Below, in pieces: positions 1-8,809 of a stretch of DNA of 64,000 bases. The position numbers and the translations under genes are program-made. The notes under the pieces were generated by a model. That model was not told the origin of the DNA. It searched no databases and worked only from the letters and a program-made list of their open reading frames with translations. Positions within the stretch are counted from its first letter, which is position 1. The number at the start of each line of letters is the position of its first letter. The DNA is from Plut-88900 sp965116945 (GTDB lineage: Bacteria > Chloroflexota > Dehalococcoidia > Plut-88900): contig OZ220734.1 in assembly GCA_965116945.1 (NCBI GenBank), positions 2,480,001 through 2,544,000 of the forward strand, given 5' to 3'.

Positions 1-390
1 GTGGTCTCCGCCGAGCACCACGGGAGTCGCACCTGTTGCCGTCACCTCGCGCATGGAGCGGCGAAGCTCCTTTTCAGTCCGGGGCCAGTCCAGCGGGTAG
101 GCGTTGAAGTCGCCGAGATCAAGGATCTGGGAACGTCGGGCGCCGCTCATGCGGTCGCCGGTGGTGATTTCTACAAGGTCGTTGCGGGAAAAGGCGCCGG
201 CGTAATAGCTGGCGCTGTCCCGAATGGCCCGACCCCCGAAGCGCGAGCCGATGCGCGAGGTACAGGACAGATCATAGGAGACGCCACAGATAGCGACCAT
301 GCCCTCCTTGAGGTGTTCAAGGTCGCCGCGGGGCAGGTCCATGAAGGTCGTGATGCCCGGCGTGGAAATGGGTGCCGATCGCGTAGTCAT
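1..390 (-). CDS. Ureohydrolase (arginase/agmatinase family), 3' part outside window
   Basis: This frame runs without a stop from an ATG at 390 down to base 1, giving 130 N-terminal residues. It opens MTTRSAPIST and ends exactly on GGDH, the first manganese-ligand motif of ureohydrolases; the other metal motifs lie outside the window. Family members hydrolyse a guanidino group (arginine, agmatine, guanidinobutyrate and similar) to urea plus amine in the cytoplasm; the substrate cannot be told from this part. It lies 15 bases downstream of the ureohydrolase paralogue at 406-1386 on the same strand, so the two are probably co-transcribed. This copy keeps the metal histidine that the neighbour has lost. 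Confidence 0.85.
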   Translation of the reverse strand, partial: MTTRSAPISTPGITTFMDLPRGDLEHLKEGMVAICGVSYDLSCTSRIGSRFGGRAIRDSASYYAGAFSRNDLVEITTGDRMSGARRSQILDLGDFNAYPLDWPRTEKELRRSMREVTATGATPVVLGGDH

Positions 391-405
391 TAGTATTCCG
401 TGGGG

Positions 406-1386
406 TCAGGAGCCGAATACCCAGGGCGCTATGAGCTCGACTATGGACTGGGCGGCGAGACGCTCGGAACGGCCCCGGACGTCGAGGCCCGGGGCTACCT
501 CCACCATGTCGAGAGCGGCAATCTTTGAAGAAGCGGACAGTTCCCGCATGAGGGACAGGAGGTCACGAGGGACAACCCCGCCGACCACGATATCCGCAGT
601 CCCGGAGGCGTATCCGGAGTCGACCACGCCGATATCCAGGCTAACGTAGATGGCATCGCAGCCATCCCCGGCCAGTTCCAGGGCACGACGGGCGGCTGAT
701 TCGGGGCCCTTCTCCTTGAGGGCGTCCGCAGTTATGACGGTAACGCCCTGGTCTCGGGCGTATCCCCATTCACGATACGAAATGTATCCTTGGGTCCCTA
801 CGCAGACCGTATTTCTGGCGCTAACATGCCCCGAGTCAAGAATGCGCCTGAGGGAAGCGCCGGCCCAATCGGGCCCGTGGGAGGAGTCGGGTTCGGCGAG
901 GGATAGCTGGCCGGATATGCGGATGAGCCCGACGTTTTGTCCCAGACCCTCTGCCAGGCCTGCGACAAGCGGGAATGTGATGGAGCGGTCTCCGCCCAGA
1001 GCTATTGGGAAGCCCCCGGATTTGGATATGCGGGAGAAAGCGTCGGTGCAGGCGTCCATAGCACCCTGCATGTCCAGGGGCGAGGACCGAAGGTCGCCCA
1101 GGTCTACCAGGGCTCCGGGATCGGGGGTGTTTAGGACCCGACCGGTTATGACGTCGATAAGTGCGCCTGACTGCGACGCCTGAAGGTCGTATATGAAGTC
1201 GGCGCTGGCTTCTCGTATGGCTCTCGGGCCTTGGCGCACACCCTGCCGGGAGGTAGAAGCGCCGTCGTAGGGGATGCCCAAGACCGCGACTGTGCCTGAC
1301 TTGATGTCGTCGAATCCGGCTCTCGGAGCCCGGGCGAAGGAGTTGATGCCGGCGAACGAGGGCAGAAGGTCTCGCTGGTAGGGCAC
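406..1386 (-). CDS. Ureohydrolase-fold protein with degenerate metal site
   Basis: A 326-residue protein of normal length for agmatinases, starting at a GTG (1386) behind a strong AGGAGG. The fold is recognisable from the N-terminal LGIPYDGASTSRQGVRQGP and the C-terminal ALDMVEVAPGLD segments. The six metal ligands of the family (GGDH, DAHxD, SxDxD) are mostly gone: GGDH reads GGDR (131-134), DAHxD reads SGQLS (158-162), and SxDxD reads SLDIG (249-253), so only D251 remains. It therefore cannot bind the binuclear manganese centre in the usual way. Inference: a non-catalytic partner of the intact paralogue just downstream, or a protein with a new role. The reading frame is intact over its full length, so it is not a decayed pseudogene. 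Confidence 0.85.
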   Translation of the reverse strand: MPYQRDLLPSFAGINSFARAPRAGFDDIKSGTVAVLGIPYDGASTSRQGVRQGPRAIREASADFIYDLQASQSGALIDVITGRVLNTPDPGALVDLGDLRSSPLDMQGAMDACTDAFSRISKSGGFPIALGGDRSITFPLVAGLAEGLGQNVGLIRISGQLSLAEPDSSHGPDWAGASLRRILDSGHVSARNTVCVGTQGYISYREWGYARDQGVTVITADALKEKGPESAARRALELAGDGCDAIYVSLDIGVVDSGYASGTADIVVGGVVPRDLLSLMRELSASSKIAALDMVEVAPGLDVRGRSERLAAQSIVELIAPWVFGS

Positions 1387-1482
1387 GGGGGCCTCCTTTC
1401 AGAGGCTGGGATTATAGCATGTGGGATTGATGAGACGGTTTGGGAGACGCGCCGCCCCTCACCATGCGCTAAACTACCCTCC

Positions 1483-2160
1483 ATGGGCATCCTGGACAAA
1501 ATCCGTGGTCTTGGCTGGGTCGTCGGCTCCCGAAAGGGCGAAAAGGCCGTCAACGAAGGCCGCTGGGAAGATGCCATCGTCCACCTCGACGAAGCCCTGG
1601 CCCAGAACCCCAAAGACGCCCATGCCTACTTCTACCGCGGCCTCGCCCACGGAGGTCTTGGTAACCTGAATGCAGCCATCCGTGACCTCAACTCAGCCAG
1701 GAGATTCGGCCCCGTGGATAGCGCCCTGCTCAGCAACCTGGGCACCTGCTACCTTAGAAAGGGACAGCTAGCCGCCGCCCTCAAACAGTACAAGCAGGCT
1801 CTGCAGATGAATCCACGGGATGCCCGAGCCCTGCTGAACGTCGGTATCGTCTACGCAAAACAGTCCGAAACCGCCCCTCCCCGCTCCAAGCCCCGGCTCG
1901 CCGCCCGCGCCCTCGAATCCCTGGACAAAGCCCTGCTGAATGACGGTCGCCTTCCGGAGGCCTACCATCACAGGGGGTTGCTCCTCGCTGACCAGCACCG
2001 CCTCCCCGAGGCCGTCGAAGACATCACCCACGCCATCAACCTGGACCCGGACTACGCCGAAGCCTACGAAGATCGGGCCCGCCTCTACAACAAGCTCGGT
2101 GAAAACGATAATGCCAAGTCCGACCGGACCCGCGCCCGAGAGCTAGCCACCGATAGCTAG
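1483..2160 (+). CDS. Tetratricopeptide-repeat protein
   Basis: A 225-residue soluble protein with about five TPR motifs from residue 20 to the C-terminus; examples are AIVHLDEALAQNPKDAHAYF and AALKQYKQALQMNPRDARAL. TPRs are protein-protein interaction scaffolds; the partner is unknown. No signal peptide or membrane segment is seen. There is no Shine-Dalgarno sequence before the ATG, but a TAAACT hexamer at 1470-1475 sits where a -10 box would make the message almost leaderless. The stop codon shares a CTAG with the stop of the convergent acyl-CoA synthetase. Confidence 0.85.
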   Translation: MGILDKIRGLGWVVGSRKGEKAVNEGRWEDAIVHLDEALAQNPKDAHAYFYRGLAHGGLGNLNAAIRDLNSARRFGPVDSALLSNLGTCYLRKGQLAAALKQYKQALQMNPRDARALLNVGIVYAKQSETAPPRSKPRLAARALESLDKALLNDGRLPEAYHHRGLLLADQHRLPEAVEDITHAINLDPDYAEAYEDRARLYNKLGENDNAKSDRTRARELATDS

Positions 2161-3731
2161 CTGCCCATCATCGGCACATCCGCCTGCCCGTACTCCTCCC
2201 TCAGCACCCTCTTCAACACCTTACCCAACTGGTTCCGCGGCAAGGACTCCACAAATATCACCGACTCCGGTTTCTTGAAGCTTGCCAGTTGTCCGCGGCA
2301 ATGCTCGATTATGTCGTCCTCCGAGGCCTGCTCCCCGTCCTTCAAAGCCACTATCGCACGCACAGTCTCTCCCCACTGCGGGTCCGGCACGCCTATGACG
2401 GCGGCCTCGTCAACGGCCGGGTGGGAATGCAGTGTCGCCTCCACCTGCTCCGGTGAGATGTTCTCCCCGGCCCTGATGATAATATCCTTCGCCCGACCCG
2501 ACAGGAATATGTACCCCGCCTCGTCCATGTACCCCATGTCTCCCGTGTATAGCCAGCCGTTTCGGATCGTCGTGTTCGTCGCCTCGTCTGCCTTCCAGTA
2601 GCCCTTCATCACCCTCGGCCCCCGTGCCACAATCTCTCCAACCTCGTCCACTGGCGCCTCGTTCCCTTCTTCGTTGAAGATCTTAACCTCCGTATCACCC
2701 AGCGCCCGACCAATCGACCCCAGCCTCTTCAGCTTCAACGCCCTCTCCGCCGGCGTCCCCTCTATTACGTGGTCCTCGGGAGTTAGCATCGTAATCGTCG
2801 ACGCTGACTCAGTCTGTCCGAACGCATTGATAAACCGGGTCCCCGGCAGCTCCTCTATAGCCTTCGTTATCACCTCAACTGGCATGGGAGCAGCGCCGTA
2901 CGTGATAACCTGCAGGCTGCTCAGGTCCCGGTCATGGAACTCCTCGTGCTCCATCAGGCCCTTCAGCATCGTCGGCACCATCATCGCCCGAGTTACCCTC
3001 TCCGTTTCTACCAGCTTCATCCAGTCACTCGCCTCGAACTGCCTCTGCACCACCAGCGTCCGACCCCCGTACACCGCCGCCAACACGGCCTGCATCCCTG
3101 CAATGTGGTACAGCGGCACGGTCAGGATGTTTTTCTCTTCAATTTCCGGGTCTGCGGGGCTCACGTTATTCAGAACATAGGTCGCCAGGTTGTCATGCGT
3201 GAGCATCACGCCCTTGGGCTGGCCCGTGGTCCCTGCGGTGAACATCAGGATAGACGTGTCGTTGTCGTCTATGTCCGTGAAAACTTCCTCGGGGTCCCCC
3301 CCGGCGATGATCGACTCATACTCCAGCATCCCCTCCACTGGCCCTTCCACCGACACCACGTGCTTCAGCCCCGGCATCTCTTCCCTTAACGAATTCACCA
3401 GTTTCACATACCTGCCACCGATAAAGATCACCGAAGATTCCGAGAAATTGACCATGTATGCCAATTCGTCCGATTTCGCCCTGAAATTCAGCGGCACATA
3501 CGTCGCGCCGAGTTTTGCCGTTGCGAAATACACCTCTATGCACTCGTTGCAGTTGACCTGCAGCATCCCCACCTTGTCTCCCTTGCCCACCCCCATCTCC
3601 GCCAGCGCATTGGCCAGGCGGTTTGTCCGTTCCGCCAATTCCGAGAAGGACCACCGATGCCCTTCGAAGATGATCGCTTCCCGGTCAGGACATATTGAAC
3701 TGGAGATAAGAAGAAATTCAGGCGTGTTCAT
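2157..3731 (-). CDS. Acyl-CoA synthetase (AMP-forming), class I adenylate-forming
   Basis: A 524-residue enzyme that activates a carboxylic acid with ATP to the acyl-adenylate and then the CoA thioester. The P-loop-like motif FTAGTTGQPKGVMLTH is at about 164-179, followed by NAFGQTESAS, YTGDMGYMDEAGYIFLSGR and the C-terminal lysine region PRNQLGKVLKRVL. Length and motif order match fatty-acid or aromatic acyl-CoA ligases; substrate cannot be assigned. It is the last gene of a minus-strand set with the two crotonase-family genes upstream, consistent with one acyl-CoA degradation route. It overlaps the end of the convergent TPR gene by 4 bases. Confidence 0.93.
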   Translation of the reverse strand: MNTPEFLLISSSICPDREAIIFEGHRWSFSELAERTNRLANALAEMGVGKGDKVGMLQVNCNECIEVYFATAKLGATYVPLNFRAKSDELAYMVNFSESSVIFIGGRYVKLVNSLREEMPGLKHVVSVEGPVEGMLEYESIIAGGDPEEVFTDIDDNDTSILMFTAGTTGQPKGVMLTHDNLATYVLNNVSPADPEIEEKNILTVPLYHIAGMQAVLAAVYGGRTLVVQRQFEASDWMKLVETERVTRAMMVPTMLKGLMEHEEFHDRDLSSLQVITYGAAPMPVEVITKAIEELPGTRFINAFGQTESASTITMLTPEDHVIEGTPAERALKLKRLGSIGRALGDTEVKIFNEEGNEAPVDEVGEIVARGPRVMKGYWKADEATNTTIRNGWLYTGDMGYMDEAGYIFLSGRAKDIIIRAGENISPEQVEATLHSHPAVDEAAVIGVPDPQWGETVRAIVALKDGEQASEDDIIEHCRGQLASFKKPESVIFVESLPRNQLGKVLKRVLREEYGQADVPMMGS

Positions 3732-3787
3732 TCACCGTTCCCCTCTTTTAAGGCTTTGGGTCACTATTCTATCGCGCCCTTCAACGT

Positions 3788-4519
3788 TTATCTATCGCCG
3801 ACCCTCATCAACTCTCGCGCCAGTCCCGACTCCACCCCCAACCCCTCCATCAACGGCAGGTCCAATCCCCGTCGCATAGATACCTTCGCCGCCGCCAACG
3901 CGTTTCGCCCCGAATCCCTAAACCCCGACATCATCGCCTCGCACTGCTCCATCAGCCCGCCTTGCGGTGTAATCTCACTGATCAACCCCATCGAAAGAGC
4001 CTGTTTCGCGTCCATACGTTCTGCAGTCAAGAGTGTCCAGAGCGCCTGCCCAGCACCGACCGCCCTCGGAAAAGTCTGCGTTGCTCCCGCCGCCGGTATG
4101 AAACCCAACGACGTCTCCGGCAACCCGAAAATCGCATTCTCAGTCGCAATTCTGATATCGCAGCACAATGCAATCTCCAGCCCAGACCCGAAAACAAACC
4201 CGTGCATCGCTGCAATTGTTGGGATAGGCAAGTCCATCAACAGGCCCCAAACATCCCGCTCCCATCGCACCTGCCTCGCAATCCTCTGCGATGGAGCAGT
4301 CCCAAATTCCGTCAAGTCTGCCCCCGCACAAAAAGCCCGGTCACCCGCCCCCGAGATCACCACCCCCCTCACCTCTCCGTCCCACGACACCGCCGTCAGT
4401 GCCTCGAACAGGTCGTCCCTCATCTGGACGTTGTACGCATTCAGGACCCTTGGCCTGTTCAGCGTGATCAACGCCACCGAGTCCCGCACCTCGAAGATTA
4501 CCGTCTCGAAACTGTCCAT
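3788..4519 (-). CDS. Enoyl-CoA hydratase/isomerase family protein
   Basis: A 243-residue crotonase-fold protein. The oxyanion-hole segments are FCAGADL (63-69) and FGSGLEIALCCDIRIA (110-125). The first catalytic glutamate is present (E135 in GLPET), but the position of the second glutamate of rat crotonase appears to be W161. It may thus be an isomerase, hydrolase or a variant hydratase rather than a classical two-glutamate hydratase. It is 7 bases downstream of a second crotonase gene and 56 bases upstream of the acyl-CoA synthetase, forming a likely three-gene operon. Confidence 0.88.
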   Translation of the reverse strand: MDSFETVIFEVRDSVALITLNRPRVLNAYNVQMRDDLFEALTAVSWDGEVRGVVISGAGDRAFCAGADLTEFGTAPSQRIARQVRWERDVWGLLMDLPIPTIAAMHGFVFGSGLEIALCCDIRIATENAIFGLPETSLGFIPAAGATQTFPRAVGAGQALWTLLTAERMDAKQALSMGLISEITPQGGLMEQCEAMMSGFRDSGRNALAAAKVSMRRGLDLPLMEGLGVESGLARELMRVGDR

Positions 4520-4526
4520 CCCGACC

Positions 4527-5288
4527 CTATTCGCCGCGATATTCCGGCTTGCGTTTCTCCAGAAAAGACCCGATGCCCTCGGCCCTGTCCGCCGTCGCCT
4601 GCAATATCACGGTCAGGTCCTGCTCCAGCCTCAGACCCTGGTCTAGGGTCATATCCATCCCCTTGTTTATCGTCTCCTTCGCGTACTCCAACGCCACCGG
4701 CGCATGCCTCGCAACCCTCTGAGCCAGGGCCAACGCCTCCTCTACCACCGACTCCCTCGGAAACAACGCATGCACCAACCCCATATCCAGTGCCCTTGCA
4801 GCATCCACCTCCATCCCAGTCAAAACCATCGCCGCCCCCCTCCCCCGACCCACCAGTCTCGGCAACCGTTGCGTTCCCCCGTCCCAGGGCATCATCCCGT
4901 ACCTTATCTGGTCCATGGCAAAGACGGCTTCCTCGCTGGCAACCCGAAGATCACAGGCCAACGCCAGTTCCAGCCCCGGGCCACGCGCACCCCCGTTAAT
5001 CGCGGCAATTGTCGGTACGGCCAGTCGAGCAATAAGTTCCGAAGCCCCCGGCAACTCCCCCACCCCACCCAACACCTCCCTCACCGACTCCTCCGTTCCC
5101 CCTGAAAATACCGACCCCTCCCCCGTCACCACCACGACCCGAACACTCTCGTCATCCCTCACCCATTCAACCGTAGCCGCCAGGTCCTCCCCCATAGCCG
5201 CCGTCACCCGATTCGACTCGTCCTCCCCCTTCAACGTCAAAAGCGCCACCGCTCCGTCAATCTCTAGTCCTATGTGAGGCAGCTGCAT
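4527..5288 (-). CDS. Crotonase-fold protein lacking both catalytic glutamates
   Basis: Crotonase-superfamily protein, 253 residues from the ATG at 5288 (a TTG at 5312 in the same frame would add eight residues). The CoA-binding and oxyanion segments VFSGGTEES and GPGLELALACDLRVAS are intact and GGTQRLPRLVGRG follows. In register with rat crotonase, the two catalytic glutamates are replaced by Q127 (AMDQI) and A153 (GAAMVLTG). It should still bind an acyl-CoA, but is unlikely to be a standard enoyl-CoA hydratase. First gene of the minus-strand acyl-CoA set. Confidence 0.85.
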   Translation of the reverse strand: MQLPHIGLEIDGAVALLTLKGEDESNRVTAAMGEDLAATVEWVRDDESVRVVVVTGEGSVFSGGTEESVREVLGGVGELPGASELIARLAVPTIAAINGGARGPGLELALACDLRVASEEAVFAMDQIRYGMMPWDGGTQRLPRLVGRGRGAAMVLTGMEVDAARALDMGLVHALFPRESVVEEALALAQRVARHAPVALEYAKETINKGMDMTLDQGLRLEQDLTVILQATADRAEGIGSFLEKRKPEYRGE

Positions 5289-5479
5289 GCGCGTAAATGC
5301 CTTGATCTTCAATCCCCGAATTCGCCGATTTTAGCACAGCCCCACCACCCCACCACCCCGTTTGCCCTGTCATTCCGATCCTCCGCGAGGTCGTAGATGC
5401 GCCTGAGGCGTGAATCTCAAGCGCCCCTCCCTAAATCCACCTAGGCCATCACCACCCCCCACCCACCGCCACTCCCGCC

Positions 5480-5690
5480 CCCGATCCGGAATCCAACCCC
5501 TTCTTTCCTCCCCGGTACCAAACTAGAGGCGAGCACCTGCGCCAAGGTGCAGGTGCATCTCTCTGTTTTTTCCTCCCCCTCTCCCTTATAGGCCCTAAGG
5601 GAGAGGGGGACCAAGGGGGTGAGGGTTTCCCCGCGGGGCCGGGGGAATCCCTTCCCTGTAGGGGCGACCGGCTGGTCGCCCCCCCAAAAG
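5480..5690 (+). repeat. Flanking repeat R1 of element A
   Basis: A stretch of about 170-200 bases that recurs in direct orientation at 6565-6735. Shared blocks in order: GGTACCAAACTAGAGG, a terminator-like palindrome followed by TGTTTTTTC, a long hairpin (CCCCCTCTCCCTTA ... TAAGGGAGAGGGGG) and GGGGGTGAGGG. It ends with a second hairpin, GGGGCGACCGGCTGGTCGCCCC. Together the two copies bracket the promoter-bearing unit of element A. No gene is seen between 5313 and 5705. Confidence 0.75.
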
Positions 5691-5705
5691 TGGGACATTT
5701 GCCCC

Positions 5706-6670
5706 TTGACCCTACCTGAACACATATTCTATATTCCACCACAGGCCACCGACATCGTACCTCGGTGCCCATCTCAGGAAAGGATGTAAGGATCCCTATG
5801 AGCCGCACCAGCCTGATCAGCTCACGTCGCACCCGAGCGCTGCGCGAACGCCCGGCCACCGACACGCGCCTCCTCCCCTCAACCTTTCCTACCAGGCGAT
5901 GGAAGGTCCATCGACCCCTTCCGGCGCGCCCTCCCACTGGAGGGCTCTCACAGCCGATGCTTCGCCCCGCTTCCGGGGCTCCCCGCCATCCGCGAGGGCC
6001 ACTCAGCCCCCGCCCTAGGCGTAAGACATGTGGGAAGCCTATGGCTCCCCGCACCAACTCCCCCGTCGCTCCCCTCGGAACTGCCCTGTCCTACGGCGAC
6101 GGGATGGAGGATACGCCCGACCCCCTCCGAACGGTCGAAAGCGTCTGGGGTTCATACCCCACTCAGGACTCCCCCGTCTTACCTCTCGGAGATACCTGTT
6201 CACCCAGAGACGGCAGAGAGTCCGCGCTCCCATCCCTCCGAATGGTAGAGCGCCTCCCGCATACGGACAGGCTGCAAAGGGAGACTCCCTTTAACCCCGT
6301 CGACATGCGGGTCTGGCGCCGGCTGGCCCCCCAGCCCCTGCGCCCTGGTCACGGCCCTTCCATCGCCTACACCTCCCTTCTCACTCCCTCCCCCTCCGTC
6401 ATCCCCGACGCCGATCGGGAATCCATCCCGTGGGGTAGGGGTTCCGTTCGCCCTGAGCGGAGTCGAAGAGCCTGCCCCCGAGAAGTCGGGGGGTCTCAAG
6501 AGCGGAACGGGGTGGTGTCCTCTTCTTGGCACGGGGGATGACCCTCGCATCCTCCCCCTTGCATCCGTCAATCCGGCTCCCGGTTTGGAATTCATTCCTC
6601 CCTTCCCACCGGTACCAAACTAGAGGGGAGCGCCTGCGCCATGGCGCAGGCGCTTGCCCCTGTTTTTTCT
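5706..6670 (+). ncRNA. Element A: promoter-to-terminator unit, candidate non-coding RNA of about 0.95 kb
   Basis: A TTGACC box at 5706-5711 and TATATT at 5730-5735 with an 18-base spacer start the unit; a perfect 24-base palindrome at 6630-6653 followed by TGTTTTTTC ends it. The leader just after the promoter (CACAGGCCACCGAC, then TCGTACCTCGGTGCCCATC) is nearly identical to that of element B at 15.0 kb and contains a CACCGA/TCGGTG stem. Open frames exist (from ATG 5798, MSRTSL) but their composition is Pro/Arg/Ser-rich, they match no family I know, and the frame is not kept between copies A and B in the 3' half. I favour a non-coding transcript; a short leader peptide from ATG 5798 remains possible. 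The region 5313-6910 holds no other gene. Confidence 0.45.
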
Positions 6671-6777
6671 TCCCCCTCTCCCTTAAAGGCCCTAAGGGAG
6701 AGGGGGATAAAGGGGGTGAGGGTTCCCTTCCCGCCCCAAGCGCCACGCAAAATCCCCAGAAATCTCTCCAGGCGTCG

Positions 6778-6820
6778 TTCAATCAAACCAGCTACGTGTT
6801 CAATCAACGTTCAATCAAAC
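6778..6820 (+). repeat. TTCAATCAA repeat array at the 3' end of element A
   Basis: Three copies of TTCAATCAA(AC) at 6778, 6799 and 6810. The same array with the same spacer (CAGCTACG) is found inverted at 13822-13876 behind element B, which has a fourth copy. It lies about 90 bases upstream of the flavin oxidoreductase start, in the same orientation. Confidence 0.8.
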
Positions 6821-6910
6821 CGGACCGTCATCCCATCCCCCTCATGGACGCAACAATCCCCCTATGCTAATCTGAAACTCCGGCAAAGCACTCAAACAGG
6901 GAGTATTCCA

Positions 6911-8065
6911 TTGAAACTCGGCTTCTTCTCCGTCCTCGACAACCCCGAACTCCGGATTCCCTACCATCAGATCCTCAGCGAGCTCTCCGAACAGACCCGA
7001 GCCATCGAGCAGGCAGGCTTCGATGGAATCTGGCTCGGCGAGCACCACTTCGGCGGTGAAGGCTTCGACTGCATCCCCAACCCCCTCATGATCCTCTCCC
7101 ACCTCGCCGCCCAGACCTCGACCATCCGCTTGGGCCTCGCCGCCGTAATCATCCCGCAGTGGCACCCCCTTCGCATCGCCGAGGACGTGGCCATGCTCGA
7201 CCAGCTCAGCGGCGGCCGCGTCGAGTGCGGCGTAGGTCGCGGCATCTTCCCACGAGAACTCACCAACCTCAACATTGAGGCCGACCGCCGTGACGATGAC
7301 AAAAACTGGCGCGTTTTCCTGGAAACCGTGGAAATAATGAAAAAGGCCTGGACCGAGGACCCCTTCTCTTGGGACGGCGAGTTCCACAAGTTCCCCCATC
7401 CCGGCGTCCAGGACAGCCACGCCTGGTACCCCCGAGACCCCCGCTACCGCTCAGAGTCCGGCGAGTATATCGGCATGTCCATCCAGCCCAAGCCCTTCCA
7501 GTCGCCCCACCCCCCTCTCTGGAACGTAGTCGACAAGACTCCCGGCTTCGCCATAGCCGCAGAGCACGGACTCAAGCCCATGACCTGGCTCCGTGCCCGC
7601 AACGGCCTAAAAGAAGCCTTCTCCACCTACCAGGAGGCCGCAACACGGGTCAACGGAAGGCCCATGGCCCTCGGAGAAGACTGCGCCCTCCTCCGCACCA
7701 CCTTCGTCGCCGAGACTATGGAGGAGGCCCGTCGCATCGCCGAGGAGCCCCTCAACCACCTGTGCAAATACGTCGGTGGGGTACGCGCCCGCTCCATCTA
7801 CCTGGACCCGGGTGAGGAACTGACCGAAGAAGACAACGCCAAGCCCTGGTTCGACTTCCTTATGGAGAAAGACCACATCCTCATCGGAGACCCCGAATTT
7901 GTCGCCGAGAAGATTCGGGGCATTGGCCGGGAGTACAAGCTGGAAAGCCTACTGACCCTCATGGCCATGCCTGGCCTCGAACACCGCCACGTCATGCGCT
8001 CCATCGAACTCTTCGCCGAAAAGGTTATGCCCCTGGTGGAAGAGCGCCAGCCGGCAATTGGCTAG
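6911..8065 (+). CDS. LLM-class flavin-dependent oxidoreductase (luciferase-like)
   Basis: A bacterial luciferase-family TIM-barrel flavoprotein of 384 residues, using FMNH2/F420-type cofactors for monooxygenation or hydride transfer. I start it at TTG 6911 (MKLGFFSVLDNPE) because AGGGAG lies 7 bases upstream and family homology begins there; the open frame extends further upstream into repeat DNA. Motifs: GFDGIWLGEHHFGGEG near residue 40, SGGRVECGVGRG near 105, and FQSPHPPLW near 200. Substrate unknown. Its stop overlaps the convergent hemQ-like gene within a shared CTAG. Confidence 0.9.
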   Translation: MKLGFFSVLDNPELRIPYHQILSELSEQTRAIEQAGFDGIWLGEHHFGGEGFDCIPNPLMILSHLAAQTSTIRLGLAAVIIPQWHPLRIAEDVAMLDQLSGGRVECGVGRGIFPRELTNLNIEADRRDDDKNWRVFLETVEIMKKAWTEDPFSWDGEFHKFPHPGVQDSHAWYPRDPRYRSESGEYIGMSIQPKPFQSPHPPLWNVVDKTPGFAIAAEHGLKPMTWLRARNGLKEAFSTYQEAATRVNGRPMALGEDCALLRTTFVAETMEEARRIAEEPLNHLCKYVGGVRARSIYLDPGEELTEEDNAKPWFDFLMEKDHILIGDPEFVAEKIRGIGREYKLESLLTLMAMPGLEHRHVMRSIELFAEKVMPLVEERQPAIG

Positions 8066-8757
8066 CCCAGCATCTCCAGCGCTTCCATGGGACTCATCGA
8101 CACGCAAGTGAATATCGGCGTGTCCCGCAGGGTGTAGCTGCTGGCCTCCGTCCCCCTCAGTTCCATGACCAGGTCCAGGAAGTCCGAAGGGCTGTCCGTC
8201 TCGAATGACACCATAAACTCCTGGTCGTCCAGCCCGAAGGAGTAGCTGGTGTTGATCTTCACCGATGGGTACTTGTGCCCCGTGGTGATGTGCGAATCCA
8301 TCATCCGCTGCCTCTCCGACTTGTCCAGCAAGTACCACGCCCGAGTCTTCACGAAAGGATAAACGAATAGATACCTCGCTCCAGTAGGAGTGATCTTGAG
8401 TCTGCTTCCTTCTTGCCCCTCGTGCCGGTGCTTTTCCGTGTAGATCGACTTCCGGGTCATGGCAAGATACGAATACGGGATGTCCAGGTACCTCCCCAGC
8501 CCCGACCCCAATAGCGTAGACGTCAGCTGCTGTATCGGCTCCAGTTCATCACATGCATTCCAGATCAGCAGGTCTGTATCCCCTCTCGTCCCCACAGTGC
8601 TGTAGCTCCGCACCATCAACCTGTCGGAGTATTCGTCCAGGATTGCAGCGAACTGCCCCTTCCCCTCCTCCTTCTCACCTCCCGAAAGCCCGCGCCAGGC
8701 CTTGTCCGCTTTGAAGAAAGTATATTTAACGTACGACCTACCGTTACTATCGCTCAC
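8062..8757 (-). CDS. hemQ: Chlorite dismutase-family protein, likely coproheme decarboxylase HemQ
   Basis: A 231-residue protein. The C-terminal half carries the HemQ signature: YPFVKTRAWYLL with Y133 in the place of the radical-forming tyrosine, HITTGHKYPSV with proximal heme ligand H161, and SYSFGLDDQEF. HemQ converts coproheme III to protoheme in the coproporphyrin-dependent heme pathway of monoderm-type bacteria, which fits a Chloroflexota host. The arginine typical of true chlorite dismutases is not evident. It is the last gene of a minus-strand series and meets the oxidoreductase gene tail to tail. Confidence 0.85.
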   Translation of the reverse strand: MSDSNGRSYVKYTFFKADKAWRGLSGGEKEEGKGQFAAILDEYSDRLMVRSYSTVGTRGDTDLLIWNACDELEPIQQLTSTLLGSGLGRYLDIPYSYLAMTRKSIYTEKHRHEGQEGSRLKITPTGARYLFVYPFVKTRAWYLLDKSERQRMMDSHITTGHKYPSVKINTSYSFGLDDQEFMVSFETDSPSDFLDLVMELRGTEASSYTLRDTPIFTCVSMSPMEALEMLG

Positions 8758-8809
8758 AATTTCTCCCGCTTAACCGCTGTATCCAAACCCTAAGGCATGC
8801 CCTTTCAAA

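Noticed and set aside
1..393. Plus-strand open frame over the first 393 bases
   Set aside because: It is the antisense shadow of the partial ureohydrolase on the minus strand, which has the GGDH motif and a proper start.
5798..6541. Open frame of about 248 codons in element A as a protein gene
   Set aside because: Same reasons as for element B; matching blocks are in a different frame in the two copies.
6778..6820. TTCAATCAA array as a CRISPR array
   Set aside because: The repeat is only about 10 bases with short unequal spacers and no cas genes are present.
6647..8065. Upstream extension of the flavin oxidoreductase to an ATG at 6641
   Set aside because: The extra 90 codons fall in repeat and terminator DNA; a TTG at 6911 has a ribosome site and matches where family similarity begins.
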